Below, one piece after another: positions 46,228-58,078 of a stretch of DNA of 64,000 nt. Source of the stretch: Sedimenticola selenatireducens DSM 17993 (GTDB lineage: Bacteria > Pseudomonadota > Gammaproteobacteria > Chromatiales > Chromatiaceae); NCBI RefSeq assembly GCF_000428045.1, contig NZ_ATZE01000012.1, forward strand, positions 58,409 through 122,408. The letters run 5' to 3'. The position numbers and the translations under genes were made by a program. The notes under the pieces were generated by a model, which was given only the letters and a program-made list of their open reading frames with translations, ran no database searches and had not been told where the DNA came from. Every line of letters begins with the position of its first letter. The first letter of the stretch is position 1.

Positions 46228-47247
46228 ATGAGATTTCACGGACCTGCCCCCGACAACCGCACACCTCCCTGCACCGGCATCCTGATCACTAACCTGGGAA
46301 CTCCTGATTCACCCTCGGTCGCTGATGTCAGACGCTATCTGCGGGAATTTCTCAGTGATCCCCGGGTAGTGGAGTTTCCCCGGCTCCTCTGGTGGCTGGT
46401 ACTCAACGGCATCATTCTGCGCATCCGTCCGAAACGCTCAGCGGCCGCCTACCGCAAGGTCTGGACCGACCAGGGATCGCCTCTGCTGGTTATCTCCAGT
46501 GAGATTGCCAGCGCGCTGCAGCAGACCCTCGAACAGCGACTCGAAGGCCCGGTCAAGGTGGTGCTGGCAATGCGTTATGGCTCACCGTCCATCGCTGAAG
46601 GACTGGAAGCCCTGCGCCAGGCCAACGCCCAACGGATACTGGTGTTGCCGCTCTATCCGCAGTATTCCGCCACCACTACCGCATCCACATTTGACGAGAT
46701 CAGCCGGGTACTGCGGCAGTGGCGCTGGCTTCCCGAACTGCGCTTCATTAATCACTACCATGATGACCCCGGTTATATCGACGCCCTGGCGGAGAGCATA
46801 AGGGTTTTCTCCCGTAACCATGACGAGCCTGACCGGCTGCTACTGTCGTTTCACGGCATTCCCCAAGCCTATGCCGATCAGGGTGATCCCTATGCCGAAC
46901 AGTGCCGGATCACCGCAACGCGGCTCGCCGCCGCGCTGGACCTGTCACCGGAGCAGTGGGCCATCACCTTCCAGTCGCGGGTCGGGCGGCAGGCATGGCT
47001 TCAGCCCTATACCGATGAAACCCTGAAACAGTGGGGCGCAGATGGGATCAAACGGGTCCATGTAATCTGCCCCGGCTTTCCAGCCGACTGCCTGGAGACC
47101 CTGGAGGAGATAGGCGAAGAGAATCGGGAATATTTCCTCTCCGCCGGCGGCGAGGAGTACCACTACATCCCCTCACTGAACGACGGCCAGCCGCACATCG
47201 AAGCACTGGCCGATCTTGTGCAAAGACACCAGTGGCGGGACGGTTGA
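46228..47247 (+). CDS. hemH: Ferrochelatase
   Basis: A 339-residue enzyme inserting Fe(II) into protoporphyrin IX, the last step of haem synthesis. The family motifs LITNLGTPDSPS and LSFHGIPQAYADQGDPY (active-site His) are present, as are TFQSRVGRQAWLQPYT and PGFPADCLETLEEI with the catalytic Glu. Length is normal. Confidence 0.96.
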   Translation: MRFHGPAPDNRTPPCTGILITNLGTPDSPSVADVRRYLREFLSDPRVVEFPRLLWWLVLNGIILRIRPKRSAAAYRKVWTDQGSPLLVISSEIASALQQTLEQRLEGPVKVVLAMRYGSPSIAEGLEALRQANAQRILVLPLYPQYSATTTASTFDEISRVLRQWRWLPELRFINHYHDDPGYIDALAESIRVFSRNHDEPDRLLLSFHGIPQAYADQGDPYAEQCRITATRLAAALDLSPEQWAITFQSRVGRQAWLQPYTDETLKQWGADGIKRVHVICPGFPADCLETLEEIGEENREYFLSAGGEEYHYIPSLNDGQPHIEALADLVQRHQWRDG

Positions 47248-47279
47248 TCCCGACCAACCAAAAGACTTTGACATAGATA

Positions 47280-47306
47280 AAATTATACTATGCATCAGTA
47301 TAATTT
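47280..47306. promoter_or_regulatory. AT-rich palindrome upstream of the chemoreceptor
   Basis: AAATTATACT (47280-47289) and AGTATAATTT (47297-47306) are exact inverted copies around a 7-base loop. A TTGACA lies just upstream (47268-47273), but no -10 box stands at normal distance. This may be an operator or an RNA hairpin in the leader of the chemoreceptor mRNA. Confidence 0.5.
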
Positions 47307-47377
47307 ATTTGAAAACATTAAAGATCACAGTTAGTTAGCCGATATCCCGTTACCCAATAATAATCAGGTAACCGTCT

Positions 47378-48556
47378 ATGAAGCCAAGTATTCTCCGTAC
47401 GCTCTTCATCACCTATATGGGATTCGGTCTAATAATGGGATTGCTCTTTCCCCTGTATGCACAGTTTTTTGTCGAATGGAAACCCGGCATGCAGCTCTGG
47501 TTCAATATCGGTTGCATCATTGCCGGTCTGACCATAGGTATCGCCAACTACTGGGTGTGCAAACAGGTGCTGCTGCGCCGCCTGCAGCGCATATCCGAGG
47601 TGGCGCAGGCCATCAGCAATAACGACATAAGCCACCAGTGCACCCTGGTCAGTCATGATCTGATCGGAGAGATCATCAACAGCTTCAACCAGATGGGCGC
47701 CAACCTGCGTGACATGATCGGCCGAATCGGCAGTTCCACTCACGCACTGGACGAGAACACCCAGCAACTGGCCGGAATCGCCGAGCAGGGTCGTGAGAAG
47801 GCCGCGCAACAGCAGGTGGAGAGCCGACAGGCGGTCCAGGCCATTGATGAAATCAGCGACAGCATCCACCAGGTATCCGAAATGGCGGTTGAAGTCGCCG
47901 GCTCTTCCGGCCAGGTCGATCAGTTTGCCAAAGAGAGCACCCTGATCGCCACTGAAGCCATCGGGTCCATCTCTGCATTGATTGCCGACATGAATAAAGC
48001 GGGAGATGTGATCAGCCAAGTGGATGAGAAGAGCGCCAGCATCGGCATGGTCATGGACGTGATCCGCAACATCGCCGAGCAGACCAATCTGCTGGCATTG
48101 AATGCGGCCATCGAAGCGGCCCGCGCCGGAGAACAGGGCCGCGGGTTCGCCGTGGTTGCCGACGAGGTACGCACCCTGGCAACACGCACCCAGGAGTCTA
48201 CCGAGGAGATCGAAAAAATCATCGGCCAGTTGCAGACGGGTTCCCGATCAGCAGTGAATGTGATGGATAACGCACGCAGCCGGGCGATACAGACGGAAGA
48301 GCATTTCGAACACGCGGCGGAACTGCTGGCTGAAATTGCCGGAGCCATCTCCTCGGTAACCCTGATCAGTAACAACCTGTCCACGGCCACCGCATCACAG
48401 AACGCACTCATTGGGACAATCAAGGATCATATGGAACAGATCGACGAATCCTCCCAGGACACCTCCCAAGGCGCCCTGCTGGTTGCCGAGTCGAGTAATC
48501 GGCTGAGTCATCAGGCACATGAACTGAGGGAGATGCTGGAGCAGTTCAGACACTGA
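47378..48556 (+). CDS. Methyl-accepting chemotaxis protein without periplasmic sensor domain
   Basis: A 392-residue receptor. Two membrane helices (about residues 7-30 and 40-63) are joined by a very short loop ([12 protein letters not shown]), so there is no classical ligand-binding domain. A HAMP domain ([18 protein letters not shown]) and a signalling coil follow. The conserved hairpin tip is in [20 protein letters not shown] with [12 protein letters not shown]. It may sense membrane or internal state. A strong terminator follows. Confidence 0.93.
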   Translation: MKPSILRTLFITYMGFGLIMGLLFPLYAQFFVEWKPGMQLWFNIGCIIAGLTIGIANYWVCKQVLLRRLQRISEVAQAISNNDISHQCTLVSHDLIGEIINSFNQMGANLRDMIGRIGSSTHALDENTQQLAGIAEQGREKAAQQQVESRQAVQAIDEISDSIHQVSEMAVEVAGSSGQVDQFAKESTLIATEAIGSISALIADMNKAGDVISQVDEKSASIGMVMDVIRNIAEQTNLLALNAAIEAARAGEQGRGFAVVADEVRTLATRTQESTEEIEKIIGQLQTGSRSAVNVMDNARSRAIQTEEHFEHAAELLAEIAGAISSVTLISNNLSTATASQNALIGTIKDHMEQIDESSQDTSQGALLVAESSNRLSHQAHELREMLEQFRH

Positions 48557-48598
48557 GGCGACCCTTCCCGGCTGGAGCCGCTCCTACCTGATCAAGCC

Positions 48599-48631
48599 AA
48601 AAAAAAGCCCGGACATCGCCGGGCTTTTTTT
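48599..48631. terminator. Bidirectional intrinsic terminator
   Basis: AAAAAA, GCCCGG (48607-48612), loop, CCGGGC (48619-48624), then TTTTTTT. It serves the chemoreceptor on the plus strand and sqr on the minus strand, which converge here. Confidence 0.93.
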
Positions 48632-48645
48632 GCGCTTGAGGCCGG

Positions 48646-49941
<1,296 letters not shown>

Positions 49942-50172
49942 CTATTACCAATTTTCCCCATTTACCGCTGACGACCCGATGGACTGAACAATCATCCTGT
50001 CAACTCGGGCTTCCTGCTTCAGCCCTCGCAATGGATTACTCAATCCGGTCGGATGCACATCGGCATTTAAAACAGGCGGATTCTGCTCCTGAACCCCTGT
50101 AGATAAAGCCTGTTGTAATAAATGATCATCGTGACAATTGCCATGATACGGTGATCCGCTCTTGCGAATCCG

Positions 50173-50742
50173 TCAACCGGCCGCCGGCGTCCCGCCCTGT
50201 TCGACTCTGCTGAGATATTCGAACAGGGTCTGAAAACGGATCTTGTCGGGCTTGTCAAACACCGGATCATCGTGATTGGGCGATTGTTCAATGATTGCCG
50301 CCCAATCCTGTTCCCGCAGCACGTTATCCAGCAGGGGAAAGGCTTCCTGCTCTTCCAACGCAATGTGCTGACGCTGCAGCGCGATAAATTCCCGCCCCTG
50401 CACCTCCAGTTCGTCCCGTGGCATCACTCCACCCTGGTAGATATTTTCCAGCGAATAGCGAAAGGTACGAGTCAGTTGCGCCAACTCCTGATGTTGTTGC
50501 ACCAGTCGGTCCAGCAGGTCCGCCTGTTCATCCACCAGGGCTTTGGCCACGCTGAACATCACATTCTCCAGGGGATGATGCCCCTGGTCCGCGTAGGCCT
50601 CCATGTACTCCAACAGTTCGATTTTCAGATCAAAATCCGACTCACGCCCCGCTAGAAACTGATCGAGCTGGGACGTCAAAAGATCAAGAATTCTTTCCAA
50701 ATTCCTATGATCTTTCTGTAGTTTTTCCAATAGATAATGCAT
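50173..50742 (-). CDS. Hemerythrin-domain protein
   Basis: A 189-residue four-helix protein from ATG 50742, which has a perfect GGAGG site. Ligand residues of the di-iron site are seen in KDHRNLERIL, GHHPLENVMF, QQHQELAQL and RQHIALEEQEAF. Such proteins bind oxygen or iron or sense redox state. It starts MHYLLEKLQKDH as do many stand-alone bacterial hemerythrin-like (YtfE/DUF542-related) proteins. It lies upstream of sqr on the same strand but is separated by about 255 bases without genes. Confidence 0.9.
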   Translation of the reverse strand: MHYLLEKLQKDHRNLERILDLLTSQLDQFLAGRESDFDLKIELLEYMEAYADQGHHPLENVMFSVAKALVDEQADLLDRLVQQHQELAQLTRTFRYSLENIYQGGVMPRDELEVQGREFIALQRQHIALEEQEAFPLLDNVLREQDWAAIIEQSPNHDDPVFDKPDKIRFQTLFEYLSRVEQGGTPAAG

Positions 50743-50957
50743 GGGATGCCTCCATATAACAAGCCAAGAATCGAGTAATTTGGGTATAAGTATTTTTTTA
50801 CCACCCCATAAAATCTGTTCCAGCTTCCCGAACGCAAACAGCACGCAGGGGTTACCCGCGAACTGGCCGGTGCTTTATCCGGGCCTGTAGGATAGATCCA
50901 TCCTAACCCATCTTTGCCCGACACACCTCACCAAATGGACCGGGGAGAGTTACGGGA

Positions 50958-52700
50958 TCAACCTTCGCCATGATCCTGTGATATCTGTTTATCATTTGAC
51001 GTGGATTTGCCACCACGCCTTATTCGCCGCCAGATCCAACCGGCCGAGGCGACCTCGCCGGTAAGAATATACTTCAGTGCGTGATAGTTCTGCAGACACC
51101 AATCCATCCGGTCACGGGCCGAATGGCGACCACAAAACAGTAATCGGTCGCCCGCCTTCAATGCCAGATCATCGGCAGGCAGCACCAGGCGCTGCCCCTC
51201 CCGCTTGAGTAAAAGACAGATGGCTGGCAGGGAGCGGGTACGCTCACCCGGATCGGATAACAGATGGGGAAGGGTCACTTTGCGCCCTTTCATCACCGCG
51301 TCATAAACCGCCAGCGCCCCCTCTCTATCCAGTAGCACCTCCCAGATGGCAGGCTTTTCACTTCCCACCAGCCGGTGGAGTCTCTCCACCAGCTCCCGCG
51401 CCCACTCATCCTGCTGATGCAGAGCGAGACTGGTGAACTGATACAGCAACGGGGTGCCCAGCAATACCCGAATACGGTTGGCGATAATGGCACTCGGATG
51501 CATCACCATGTCGGCCTGCACAGCATCGACAATGGCCTGATTCTCCTTGTGATTCTGTCGCAGAATCACAAACAGATCCGGCCGCAGTTGCCGGGCGGTC
51601 ATAATAATGGAGAGGTTGTTGGCGTCGTTGTCGGTCCCGGCGACCAGGCCGACGGCCCGGTCTATGCCGGCTTCCAGCAGGGTATCCGCCTCGGTGCCCC
51701 GGCCCAGCACAAACCCCGTTTCCGGCATGCCGGTCATTTCGGGCTTGGACTCGATCACCACTGGCTCGATCCCCTCACTCTTCAGCCGGCGATAAATGGC
51801 CCGGCCGAATCGGCCAAAACCACAGATAATCCAGCGCCCCGCCGTTGGTGGATAGATTGGCGCCTCCGGCAGCCGCCGCTCACCAGTCAACCAGCTGTGC
51901 AGCAGATAAAGCCCCGGCGCCTGTAGTGCGGTGGCCAGATGATTGGCGAAGGTGTCAAAGGGATTGATGATGTAATCGGTACCAAACGAGGCCATGTTCT
52001 CTTCAACATCATGAGAATCGGAACGGCAGATCACCTTGATCTCGGGGTGTAGCAGCTTACTGGTAATGGCAACTTTCAGATTCACCTCGTTCACATTAGT
52101 GAGCGCCACTACCCCCTTGCAACGGACATGTTTCAGGCCCGCCTCCAGCAGGCACTTGGGACGGGACGCATCACCCTGCAGTGCCGGCACGTATTGCCGC
52201 AGGTTCTCCAGTTGCAGCATGTTGACGCGATCGGGGTCGATATCAATCACCACCACCGAACGATCCCTTTCTGTCAGCGCATAGGTCAGGGCACTACCGG
52301 TTTCGCCATATCCGCACACCAGATAGAAATCCTCCCGCATCCGGCGAACACGGCGGGCAAAGCGGCTTTCGGTCAACGCCTGCTGAAAAGTCTTGTCCTG
52401 AACCAGGGAGAGCAGGGTCCCGAGAGCGTAGATCCAGACCACCACGGTGGCGTAGAGGGAAAAAGTGACCCAGAGTCGCTGGGCATCGGTAAAGGGAAAG
52501 GGGATTTCACCAAAACCGATGGTTGTGGCCATAAAGCTGACAAAATAGAAGGCGTGGAAAAAATCCATGAACCAGACATTGCCGGCCTCATCCTGTCCCG
52601 GCATCAGGGTCAGGCCCAAGATGGCAACCGCATAGGTGAACACCAGTGTCAGCAGCGGCTGACGCATGCGGCGGAAGATGAGGAAAAAAATGCTGTGCAT
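50958..52700 (-). CDS. RCK-gated K+ channel-like protein (two TrkA-N domains)
   Basis: A 580-residue protein. Two membrane helices surround a pore loop with the filter TTIGFGE (residues 59-65), a variant of TVGYGD. Two Rossmann RCK/TrkA-N domains follow (FYLVCGYGETGSAL near residue 127, RWIICGFGRFGRAIY near 290), then TrkA-C-like parts (DLALKAGDRLLFCG). The Phe and Glu in the filter occur in many bacterial channels and may change selectivity. It is coded 15 bases after a DUF6394 membrane protein. Confidence 0.9.
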   Translation of the reverse strand: MHSIFFLIFRRMRQPLLTLVFTYAVAILGLTLMPGQDEAGNVWFMDFFHAFYFVSFMATTIGFGEIPFPFTDAQRLWVTFSLYATVVVWIYALGTLLSLVQDKTFQQALTESRFARRVRRMREDFYLVCGYGETGSALTYALTERDRSVVVIDIDPDRVNMLQLENLRQYVPALQGDASRPKCLLEAGLKHVRCKGVVALTNVNEVNLKVAITSKLLHPEIKVICRSDSHDVEENMASFGTDYIINPFDTFANHLATALQAPGLYLLHSWLTGERRLPEAPIYPPTAGRWIICGFGRFGRAIYRRLKSEGIEPVVIESKPEMTGMPETGFVLGRGTEADTLLEAGIDRAVGLVAGTDNDANNLSIIMTARQLRPDLFVILRQNHKENQAIVDAVQADMVMHPSAIIANRIRVLLGTPLLYQFTSLALHQQDEWARELVERLHRLVGSEKPAIWEVLLDREGALAVYDAVMKGRKVTLPHLLSDPGERTRSLPAICLLLKREGQRLVLPADDLALKAGDRLLFCGRHSARDRMDWCLQNYHALKYILTGEVASAGWIWRRIRRGGKSTSNDKQISQDHGEG

Positions 52701-52715
52701 AAGCGCCGGCCGGGA

Positions 52716-53099
52716 CTAACGTCGCAGCATCACGGTCTCGATCACCAGCAGGACGACCGAAATCACATTGGCCAGCATGGCGCCGCCCGATAGCGAGACG
52801 ATACTGGCCATCATCGCCGGGGTCATGCCACTGCCGGAGGTGTGTTCAACAACAGCCCAGATCAACGCGGCTGCCAGCAGTTGCAACACCGCCACCAGAC
52901 TGGTGGCCAGCAACACCGCTCCCATCTGGGTCCGATCACCGAACTTGAGCAGCGTGGCGATCAAATTGACCACCACCACGGCAAACAGCTCATACACATG
53001 GTGGTGGTCGGGGTTATCGATCTCCCCCACGAAAAAACCAAAATTGAGCGTCAGCGCCAAAACAATAAAAAAACCAAACACCACCTTTTCAGGATTCAT
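52716..53099 (-). CDS. DUF6394-like membrane protein
   Basis: A 127-residue protein with four membrane helices (about residues 5-25, 35-52, 58-86, 98-124) and an NPDHHHVYE His-rich loop after the first helix. I associate it with DUF6394, a family coded beside RCK K+ channels as here. It may be a channel accessory; no direct motif proves it. The ribosome site is GGGGAG. Confidence 0.75.
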   Translation of the reverse strand: MNPEKVVFGFFIVLALTLNFGFFVGEIDNPDHHHVYELFAVVVVNLIATLLKFGDRTQMGAVLLATSLVAVLQLLAAALIWAVVEHTSGSGMTPAMMASIVSLSGGAMLANVISVVLLVIETVMLRR

Positions 53100-53354
53100 C
53101 GACTCCCCTCATCTCACCGGTTGAACCTGCCCAATACAGCCCTGTTTCCGTCCGCAGCGGCTCAGCGCCACCTGCCGATCATACGATCTGTGTTCATCGG
53201 CACCAAGTCTTGTATTGAAACCAATGGCCCCGCTGTCGCCTGCCACAGGCTCATTGGCGCCCACGGCGCGCCCCATGCCAGGGGCATTCCTGAAACAGGC
53301 CAGGCCGCACCCGCCCAAGTTGTTACTATTGGTAACAACTGGTACTCTTGCCGG

Positions 53355-53555
53355 ATGCAAAAGCACCCGGATCCGATCAGGTTAAGAGAGAGTGCGCTGT
53401 TACTGGCGCTTTTTGCCCTCTTTCTCTTCGCTTCGCCACTGACGGCATGGTGGGCGGACGACCGGGCCCACTGGCTGATGCCCTACGCCCTGTGGCTGTT
53501 TGTTATTTTGCTGGGCGCCTGGTTACGCCGACGATACCCACACCATGACGTATGA
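53355..53555 (+). CDS. Small CbrX-like membrane protein
   Basis: A 66-residue protein with two membrane helices (about residues 11-30 and 39-55) and a basic C-terminal tail. Its last 11 bases overlap the start of the sensor kinase gene. In Pseudomonas the small cbrX gene overlaps cbrA in the same way and is needed for its translation. The naming here is by position and topology, not by sequence identity. Confidence 0.65.
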   Translation: MQKHPDPIRLRESALLLALFALFLFASPLTAWWADDRAHWLMPYALWLFVILLGAWLRRRYPHHDV

Positions 53556-56514
53556 CCTGGAGATCCTGTTCGGGGCCAGTCTGTTCTACCTGCTGCTGCT
53601 CTTCTTCGTCGCCTATGTCACCGACAGCGGTCTGGTGCCGGATCGCTGGACCGACAATGCGCCGGTCTACGTCCTCTCACTTGGCGTCTACGCCACCTCC
53701 TGGACCTACTACGGCAGCGTCGGTTTTGCCGACAGCGAAGGCTACCAGTTCCTGACCGTCTATCTGGGCGTCACCATCGCCTTTATTCTGAGTCCGGTGT
53801 TGCTGCAGCCGTTGCTGCGGCTGACCCGTGAATACCAGCTCACTTCGCTGGCCGATCTGCTCGCCTTTCGCTATCGCAGTCAACTCGGTGGCGTGCTGGT
53901 TACCCTGTTCATGCTGCTCGGCTCCCTACCCTATATCGCCCTGCAGATCCGCGCCGTCACCACCTCAATCCAGGTGCTGACCCACGATGACATCCCGCAG
54001 CTGCTGGCACTCGGCTTCTGCGGCATGCTGACCCTGTTTTCCATCCTGTTCGGCGCCCGGCACATTTCGCCCCGTGAGAAACATCGCGGCCTGGTGGCAG
54101 CCATCGCCTTCGAGTCACTGGTAAAAATTGTCGCCATGCTGGTGGTGGGATACTTTGCCATTTTCGGTGTTTTCTCCGGACCCGAATCCCTCAACCAGTA
54201 TCTGACGGACCACCCGGAGGCACTGCAAAAGCTGTACGAACCGGTACGGGAAGGCCCCTGGACCACCCTGCTGTTTCTCTCATTCTGCGCCGCCTTCCTG
54301 CTGCCGCGACAGTTCCACATGACCTTCACGGAAAATCTGTCGATGCGCTCCCTGGCGACGGCAAGCTGGGCGTTTCCACTGTTTCTGCTGTTGCTGAATC
54401 TCGCCATCCCGCCCATCCTGTGGGCGGGGGAGTATCTGCAACTGGATATGGACGCGGACTATTACGTGCTCGGCATCACCCTGAGCAAGGGTCCCAGCTG
54501 GCTGCCGATCCTGGCCTTTATCGGCGGCGTCTCCGCCGCCAGCGCCATGGTGATCGTATCCACCCTGGCCCTCTCCTCCATGTGCCTGAACCATCTGCTG
54601 TTGCCGGCCAGCTACCCCGATCCCAAGGTGGATCTCTATCGCTGGCTGCTGTGGGGAAGGCGTCTGCTGATCGGCCTGATCATCTTCGCCGGCTACATCT
54701 TCTACGAAGTGCTGGAACACAACCAGGGGCTGGTGCAGTTGGGGCTGATCTCCTTTGTCGCCGTCGCCCAGTTTCTGCCCGGTATTATCGGCCTGCTCTA
54801 CTGGCGCCGCGCGACCCGCGAGGGATTTATCGTCGGGCTGCTCGGTGGCATTACCATCTGGATCATTACCCTGCTGCTGCCACTGCTGGAAAAATCGGGC
54901 TTTATCAGCACCGGCATCGATCTGCCGGCCATGCGCGATACCGCCGGACTGGATCAGTGGCAGTTCTCCACCTTCTGGTCGCTGGCCTGCAACGGCCTGC
55001 TGTTCGCCATCATCTCCCTGATGACCCGACAGTCTCCCGAAGAGGAGGAGACCGCCTTTGCCTGCCGTAGCGAGGTAGCCATCATGGCCCCGATGAGCGG
55101 CACACTGATGGCCGGTTCCCCCACCCAGTTTGCCGAAGGACTGGCGGTCATGCTGGGGCGGGAAGCGGCCGAGATGGAGGTCGACCAGGCGCTGGAAGAC
55201 CTGCAACTGGATCGCAATGAAACCCGCCCCCGCGAACTGAAACGGCTCAGGCAACGGATCGAGCGCAACCTCTCAGGCCTGTTGGGACCGGCCATGGCCC
55301 ACATGATCATCAACCAGCAACTGAAGGTCGATGCCGACGCAAAGACCGCGCTGGCCGACTCGATCCGCCACATGGAGGAGCGGATGGAGCAGTCCCGCAG
55401 CAAACTGAAGGGCCTGACCGCCGATCTGGACGCGCTGCGCCGCTACCACCGGCAGATCCTGCTCGACCTGCCCCTGGGGGTCTGTGCGGTCGATCCGGAC
55501 CACACCGTGGTCACCTGGAACCTGGCACTTGAGGTGATGAGCGGCGTACCCAGCAACGAGGCCACCGGGCGCAAGCTCTCCACCCTGACCCAGCCCTGGG
55601 GTGAGCTGCTGGCCGGCTTTGCCCTGGCCCAGGATGAGCATATTCACCATATGGAAGTGCCGATCAACAACCGACCCCACTGGTTCAACCTGCACAAGGC
55701 GGCCATTCTCGACCCCGATCTGCCACGTTACCGGACCGGACCACGCAGCGGCCTGGTGCTGCTGCTGGAAGACCTGACCGACCTGGAAACCCTGGAGGCC
55801 GAACTGGCGCACAGTGACCGGCTCGCTTCGATCGGCAAGCTCGCCGCCGGTGTTGCGCATGAGATCGGCAACCCGGTCTCCGGTATCGCCTCCCTGGCCC
55901 AGAACCTGCTGGAAGAGCGGGACGAAGCGACCACCCACGAGAGTATCGAGGCGATACTGCAGCAGACCCGGCGCATCAGCAGTATCGTCCACTCACTCAT
56001 GAGCTACAGCCGCAGTGGACGCATTGGCCTCAATTTCGAAATCTTCAATCTCAACGAGATCATGGAAGAGGCGATCCAGCTGGTGGGCCTGACCCGTGCC
56101 GGCAAGCATGTCGCCTTCAGCAACAGCAGCCCAGACGATCTGGCCATGAAAGGGGATCGCCAGCGACTGGCCCAGGTGATGGTCAATCTGCTGACCAATG
56201 CCTGTGACGCCTCAAAGCCGGGCGACCGGGTGGAGATATTCGCCTTTGCCTCCCAAGCCCGGATACAGATCGAGGTGATGGACCAGGGAGAAGGCATACC
56301 GGATGAAGTTCGGGATGAGATATTCGAACCCTTCTTCACCACCAAGGAGGCCGGCAAGGGAACCGGACTGGGGCTGCCCATGGTGGCCAAGATCATTGAT
56401 GAACACGACGGCAGTATTGAAATTGACTCGGCGCCGGGGATCGGCACCCGGGTAATTATTCAACTGCCCCAACACATGGACCATAAACGTCATGAGTCAA
56501 ATACTGGTTATTGA
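53545..56514 (+). CDS. CbrA-like sensor histidine kinase with sodium/solute symporter domain
   Basis: About 989 residues. The N-terminal 500 form a sodium:solute symporter domain with roughly 13 helices. After a coiled linker comes a PAS domain ([20 protein letters not shown]), then HisKA with the phospho-acceptor in [16 protein letters not shown], and a HATPase ([20 protein letters not shown]). This is the CbrA architecture and length. CbrA senses or transports a nutrient such as histidine in Pseudomonas; the ligand here is unknown. It starts inside the small upstream gene and overlaps the regulator gene by 23 bases. Confidence 0.92.
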   Translation: MTYDLEILFGASLFYLLLLFFVAYVTDSGLVPDRWTDNAPVYVLSLGVYATSWTYYGSVGFADSEGYQFLTVYLGVTIAFILSPVLLQPLLRLTREYQLTSLADLLAFRYRSQLGGVLVTLFMLLGSLPYIALQIRAVTTSIQVLTHDDIPQLLALGFCGMLTLFSILFGARHISPREKHRGLVAAIAFESLVKIVAMLVVGYFAIFGVFSGPESLNQYLTDHPEALQKLYEPVREGPWTTLLFLSFCAAFLLPRQFHMTFTENLSMRSLATASWAFPLFLLLLNLAIPPILWAGEYLQLDMDADYYVLGITLSKGPSWLPILAFIGGVSAASAMVIVSTLALSSMCLNHLLLPASYPDPKVDLYRWLLWGRRLLIGLIIFAGYIFYEVLEHNQGLVQLGLISFVAVAQFLPGIIGLLYWRRATREGFIVGLLGGITIWIITLLLPLLEKSGFISTGIDLPAMRDTAGLDQWQFSTFWSLACNGLLFAIISLMTRQSPEEEETAFACRSEVAIMAPMSGTLMAGSPTQFAEGLAVMLGREAAEMEVDQALEDLQLDRNETRPRELKRLRQRIERNLSGLLGPAMAHMIINQQLKVDADAKTALADSIRHMEERMEQSRSKLKGLTADLDALRRYHRQILLDLPLGVCAVDPDHTVVTWNLALEVMSGVPSNEATGRKLSTLTQPWGELLAGFALAQDEHIHHMEVPINNRPHWFNLHKAAILDPDLPRYRTGPRSGLVLLLEDLTDLETLEAELAHSDRLASIGKLAAGVAHEIGNPVSGIASLAQNLLEERDEATTHESIEAILQQTRRISSIVHSLMSYSRSGRIGLNFEIFNLNEIMEEAIQLVGLTRAGKHVAFSNSSPDDLAMKGDRQRLAQVMVNLLTNACDASKPGDRVEIFAFASQARIQIEVMDQGEGIPDEVRDEIFEPFFTTKEAGKGTGLGLPMVAKIIDEHDGSIEIDSAPGIGTRVIIQLPQHMDHKRHESNTGY

Positions 56515-57847
56515 AGACGAATCGGTCATCCGCAACGCCGTGGACCGACTTCTCACCCGCAGAGGCTACAAGGTAAACACAGCCGAATCGGTCGAGGAAG
56601 CGGAACAGAAATTCGACCTGAAGAGCTTCAACCTGATACTCACCGATGTACGGCTGCCGGGCGTACCCGGTACCGATGTAATCAATCGCGCACCGGGCGT
56701 CCCGGTGCTGATCATGACCAGTTACGCCAGCGTACGCTCGGCGGTGGATTCCATGAAACAGGGGGCGATCGACTACATCGCCAAGCCGTTCGATCACGAT
56801 GAACTGGTGATGCTGATCGAACGCACCCTGAAACAGGAGAAGCTGGGCAGAAAGACCGAGGTACTGAAATCAGATCTGGACAAATCCTATCCGGTCGACG
56901 GTATGGTGGGAAAGTGTCCGGCGATGCAGGAGGTGTGTCGGCGGGTCACCAAGGTAGCCCCCACCGACACCACCGTGCTGATCCTCGGTGAGTCCGGTAC
57001 CGGTAAGGAGCTGGTGGCGCGCGCCCTGCACGAGCAGAGTCTGCGCAAGGACGCGCCAATCGTCACCGTCAACTGCGCCGCCATTCCGGAAACCCTGATC
57101 GAATCGGAGCTGTTCGGCCACGAGAAAGGCGCCTTCACCGGGGCCGACGCCTCCAGAACCGGACTGATCGAAGCCGCAGAGGGGGGCACCCTGTTTCTGG
57201 ATGAGATCGGTGAACTGCCCCTGGCGGCCCAGGCGCGATTGCTGCGGGTGTTGCAGAACGGCGAGATCCGCCGGGTCGGTTCCGAGCAGTCACGACTGGT
57301 GGATGTGCGCCTGATCGCCGCTACCCATCGGGACCTGAAACAGCGCGTCCAGGAGGGCGAATTCCGCAGTGACCTCTACTTCCGCCTGCGGGTGGTGGAG
57401 CTCAACCTGCCGCCCCTCAGAGAGCGGGGGCACGATGTGGTGGAACTGGCCATATTTCTGCTGGAGAAGACCCGCAAACAGCTCAACCGCTCCCCCATGA
57501 CCCTGAATCAGTCCGCCATTGAAACCATCACCACCTACGGCTGGCCGGGCAACGTGCGGGAACTGGAAAACGCCCTGGAGCGGGCGGTCATCCTGTGCGA
57601 AGAGGATGTCATCACCCCGGACCTGCTGGCCATCGAGAGCGCCCATTCAGCCGCCAGTCAAACGGCCAGCCTGAATCCGGCAAGCGCTGACCTGTCGCTG
57701 GAGGAGTATTTCCGCCAGTTCGTGCTGGAGAATCAGGAACAGCTGACCGAAACAGAACTGGCCAAACGGCTCGGCATCAGCCGCAAGGCGCTGTGGGAGA
57801 GAAGGCAGCGGTTCGACATCCCTAGAAGCAAGAAGGGCGGCGGCTGA
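56492..57847 (+). CDS. CbrB-like NtrC-family response regulator
   Basis: A 451-residue sigma-54 activator. The receiver domain has the phospho-acceptor Asp in [10 protein letters not shown]. The AAA+ domain has Walker A GESGTGKE, the sigma-54 contact GAFTGA and Walker [12 protein letters not shown]. The Fis-type helix-turn-helix at the end is in [19 protein letters not shown]. It forms a two-component system with the CbrA-like kinase. The symporter gene immediately downstream has a sigma-54 promoter and is its likely target. Confidence 0.94.
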   Translation: MSQILVIEDESVIRNAVDRLLTRRGYKVNTAESVEEAEQKFDLKSFNLILTDVRLPGVPGTDVINRAPGVPVLIMTSYASVRSAVDSMKQGAIDYIAKPFDHDELVMLIERTLKQEKLGRKTEVLKSDLDKSYPVDGMVGKCPAMQEVCRRVTKVAPTDTTVLILGESGTGKELVARALHEQSLRKDAPIVTVNCAAIPETLIESELFGHEKGAFTGADASRTGLIEAAEGGTLFLDEIGELPLAAQARLLRVLQNGEIRRVGSEQSRLVDVRLIAATHRDLKQRVQEGEFRSDLYFRLRVVELNLPPLRERGHDVVELAIFLLEKTRKQLNRSPMTLNQSAIETITTYGWPGNVRELENALERAVILCEEDVITPDLLAIESAHSAASQTASLNPASADLSLEEYFRQFVLENQEQLTETELAKRLGISRKALWERRQRFDIPRSKKGGG

Positions 57848-57854
57848 GACTGTC

Positions 57855-57905
57855 TGTTACCGAACCACACAGAATTGTCACTTATGGTAACGGGCAGGGG
57901 TAACA
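57855..57905. promoter_or_regulatory. TGTTAC/GTAACA sites, possible CbrB-type enhancer
   Basis: TGTTAC (57855-57860) is followed by GGTAAC (57886-57891) and GTAACA (57900-57905), giving inverted half-sites 50-100 bases upstream of the sigma-54 promoter. CbrB of Pseudomonas binds inverted TGTTAC-type half-sites; the spacing here differs, so this remains a candidate. Confidence 0.5.
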
Positions 57906-57953
57906 CAGGCGTCATGAAATTGGCCAAGTCATTGAGCTCAATAGCTTTAATTA

Positions 57954-57970
57954 CCGGCACATTTCTCGCA
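57954..57970 (+). promoter_or_regulatory. Sigma-54 promoter of the symporter gene
   Basis: CGGCAC with its GG at 57956-57957 and TCGCA with its GC at 57968-57969 give the exact 12-base GG-to-GC distance of a -24/-12 promoter (consensus TGGCAC-N5-TTGCA). It lies between the NtrC-type regulator gene and the symporter gene, about 98 bases before the latter's start. Confidence 0.8.
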
Positions 57971-58078
57971 TAATACCGACTGTTTTGAATCCCGGACAAG
58001 CGTTCCACGCCGAAGCAGATTCAAAGAACAGAAATAATAACACCACTTGATTTTTACTACTGAGGGGGAATACGACCA

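Noticed and set aside
54280..55254. 324-codon minus-strand frame opposite the CbrA-like kinase
   Set aside because: It is a shadow of the transporter-domain coding sequence with an odd Gln/Gly/Asp composition.
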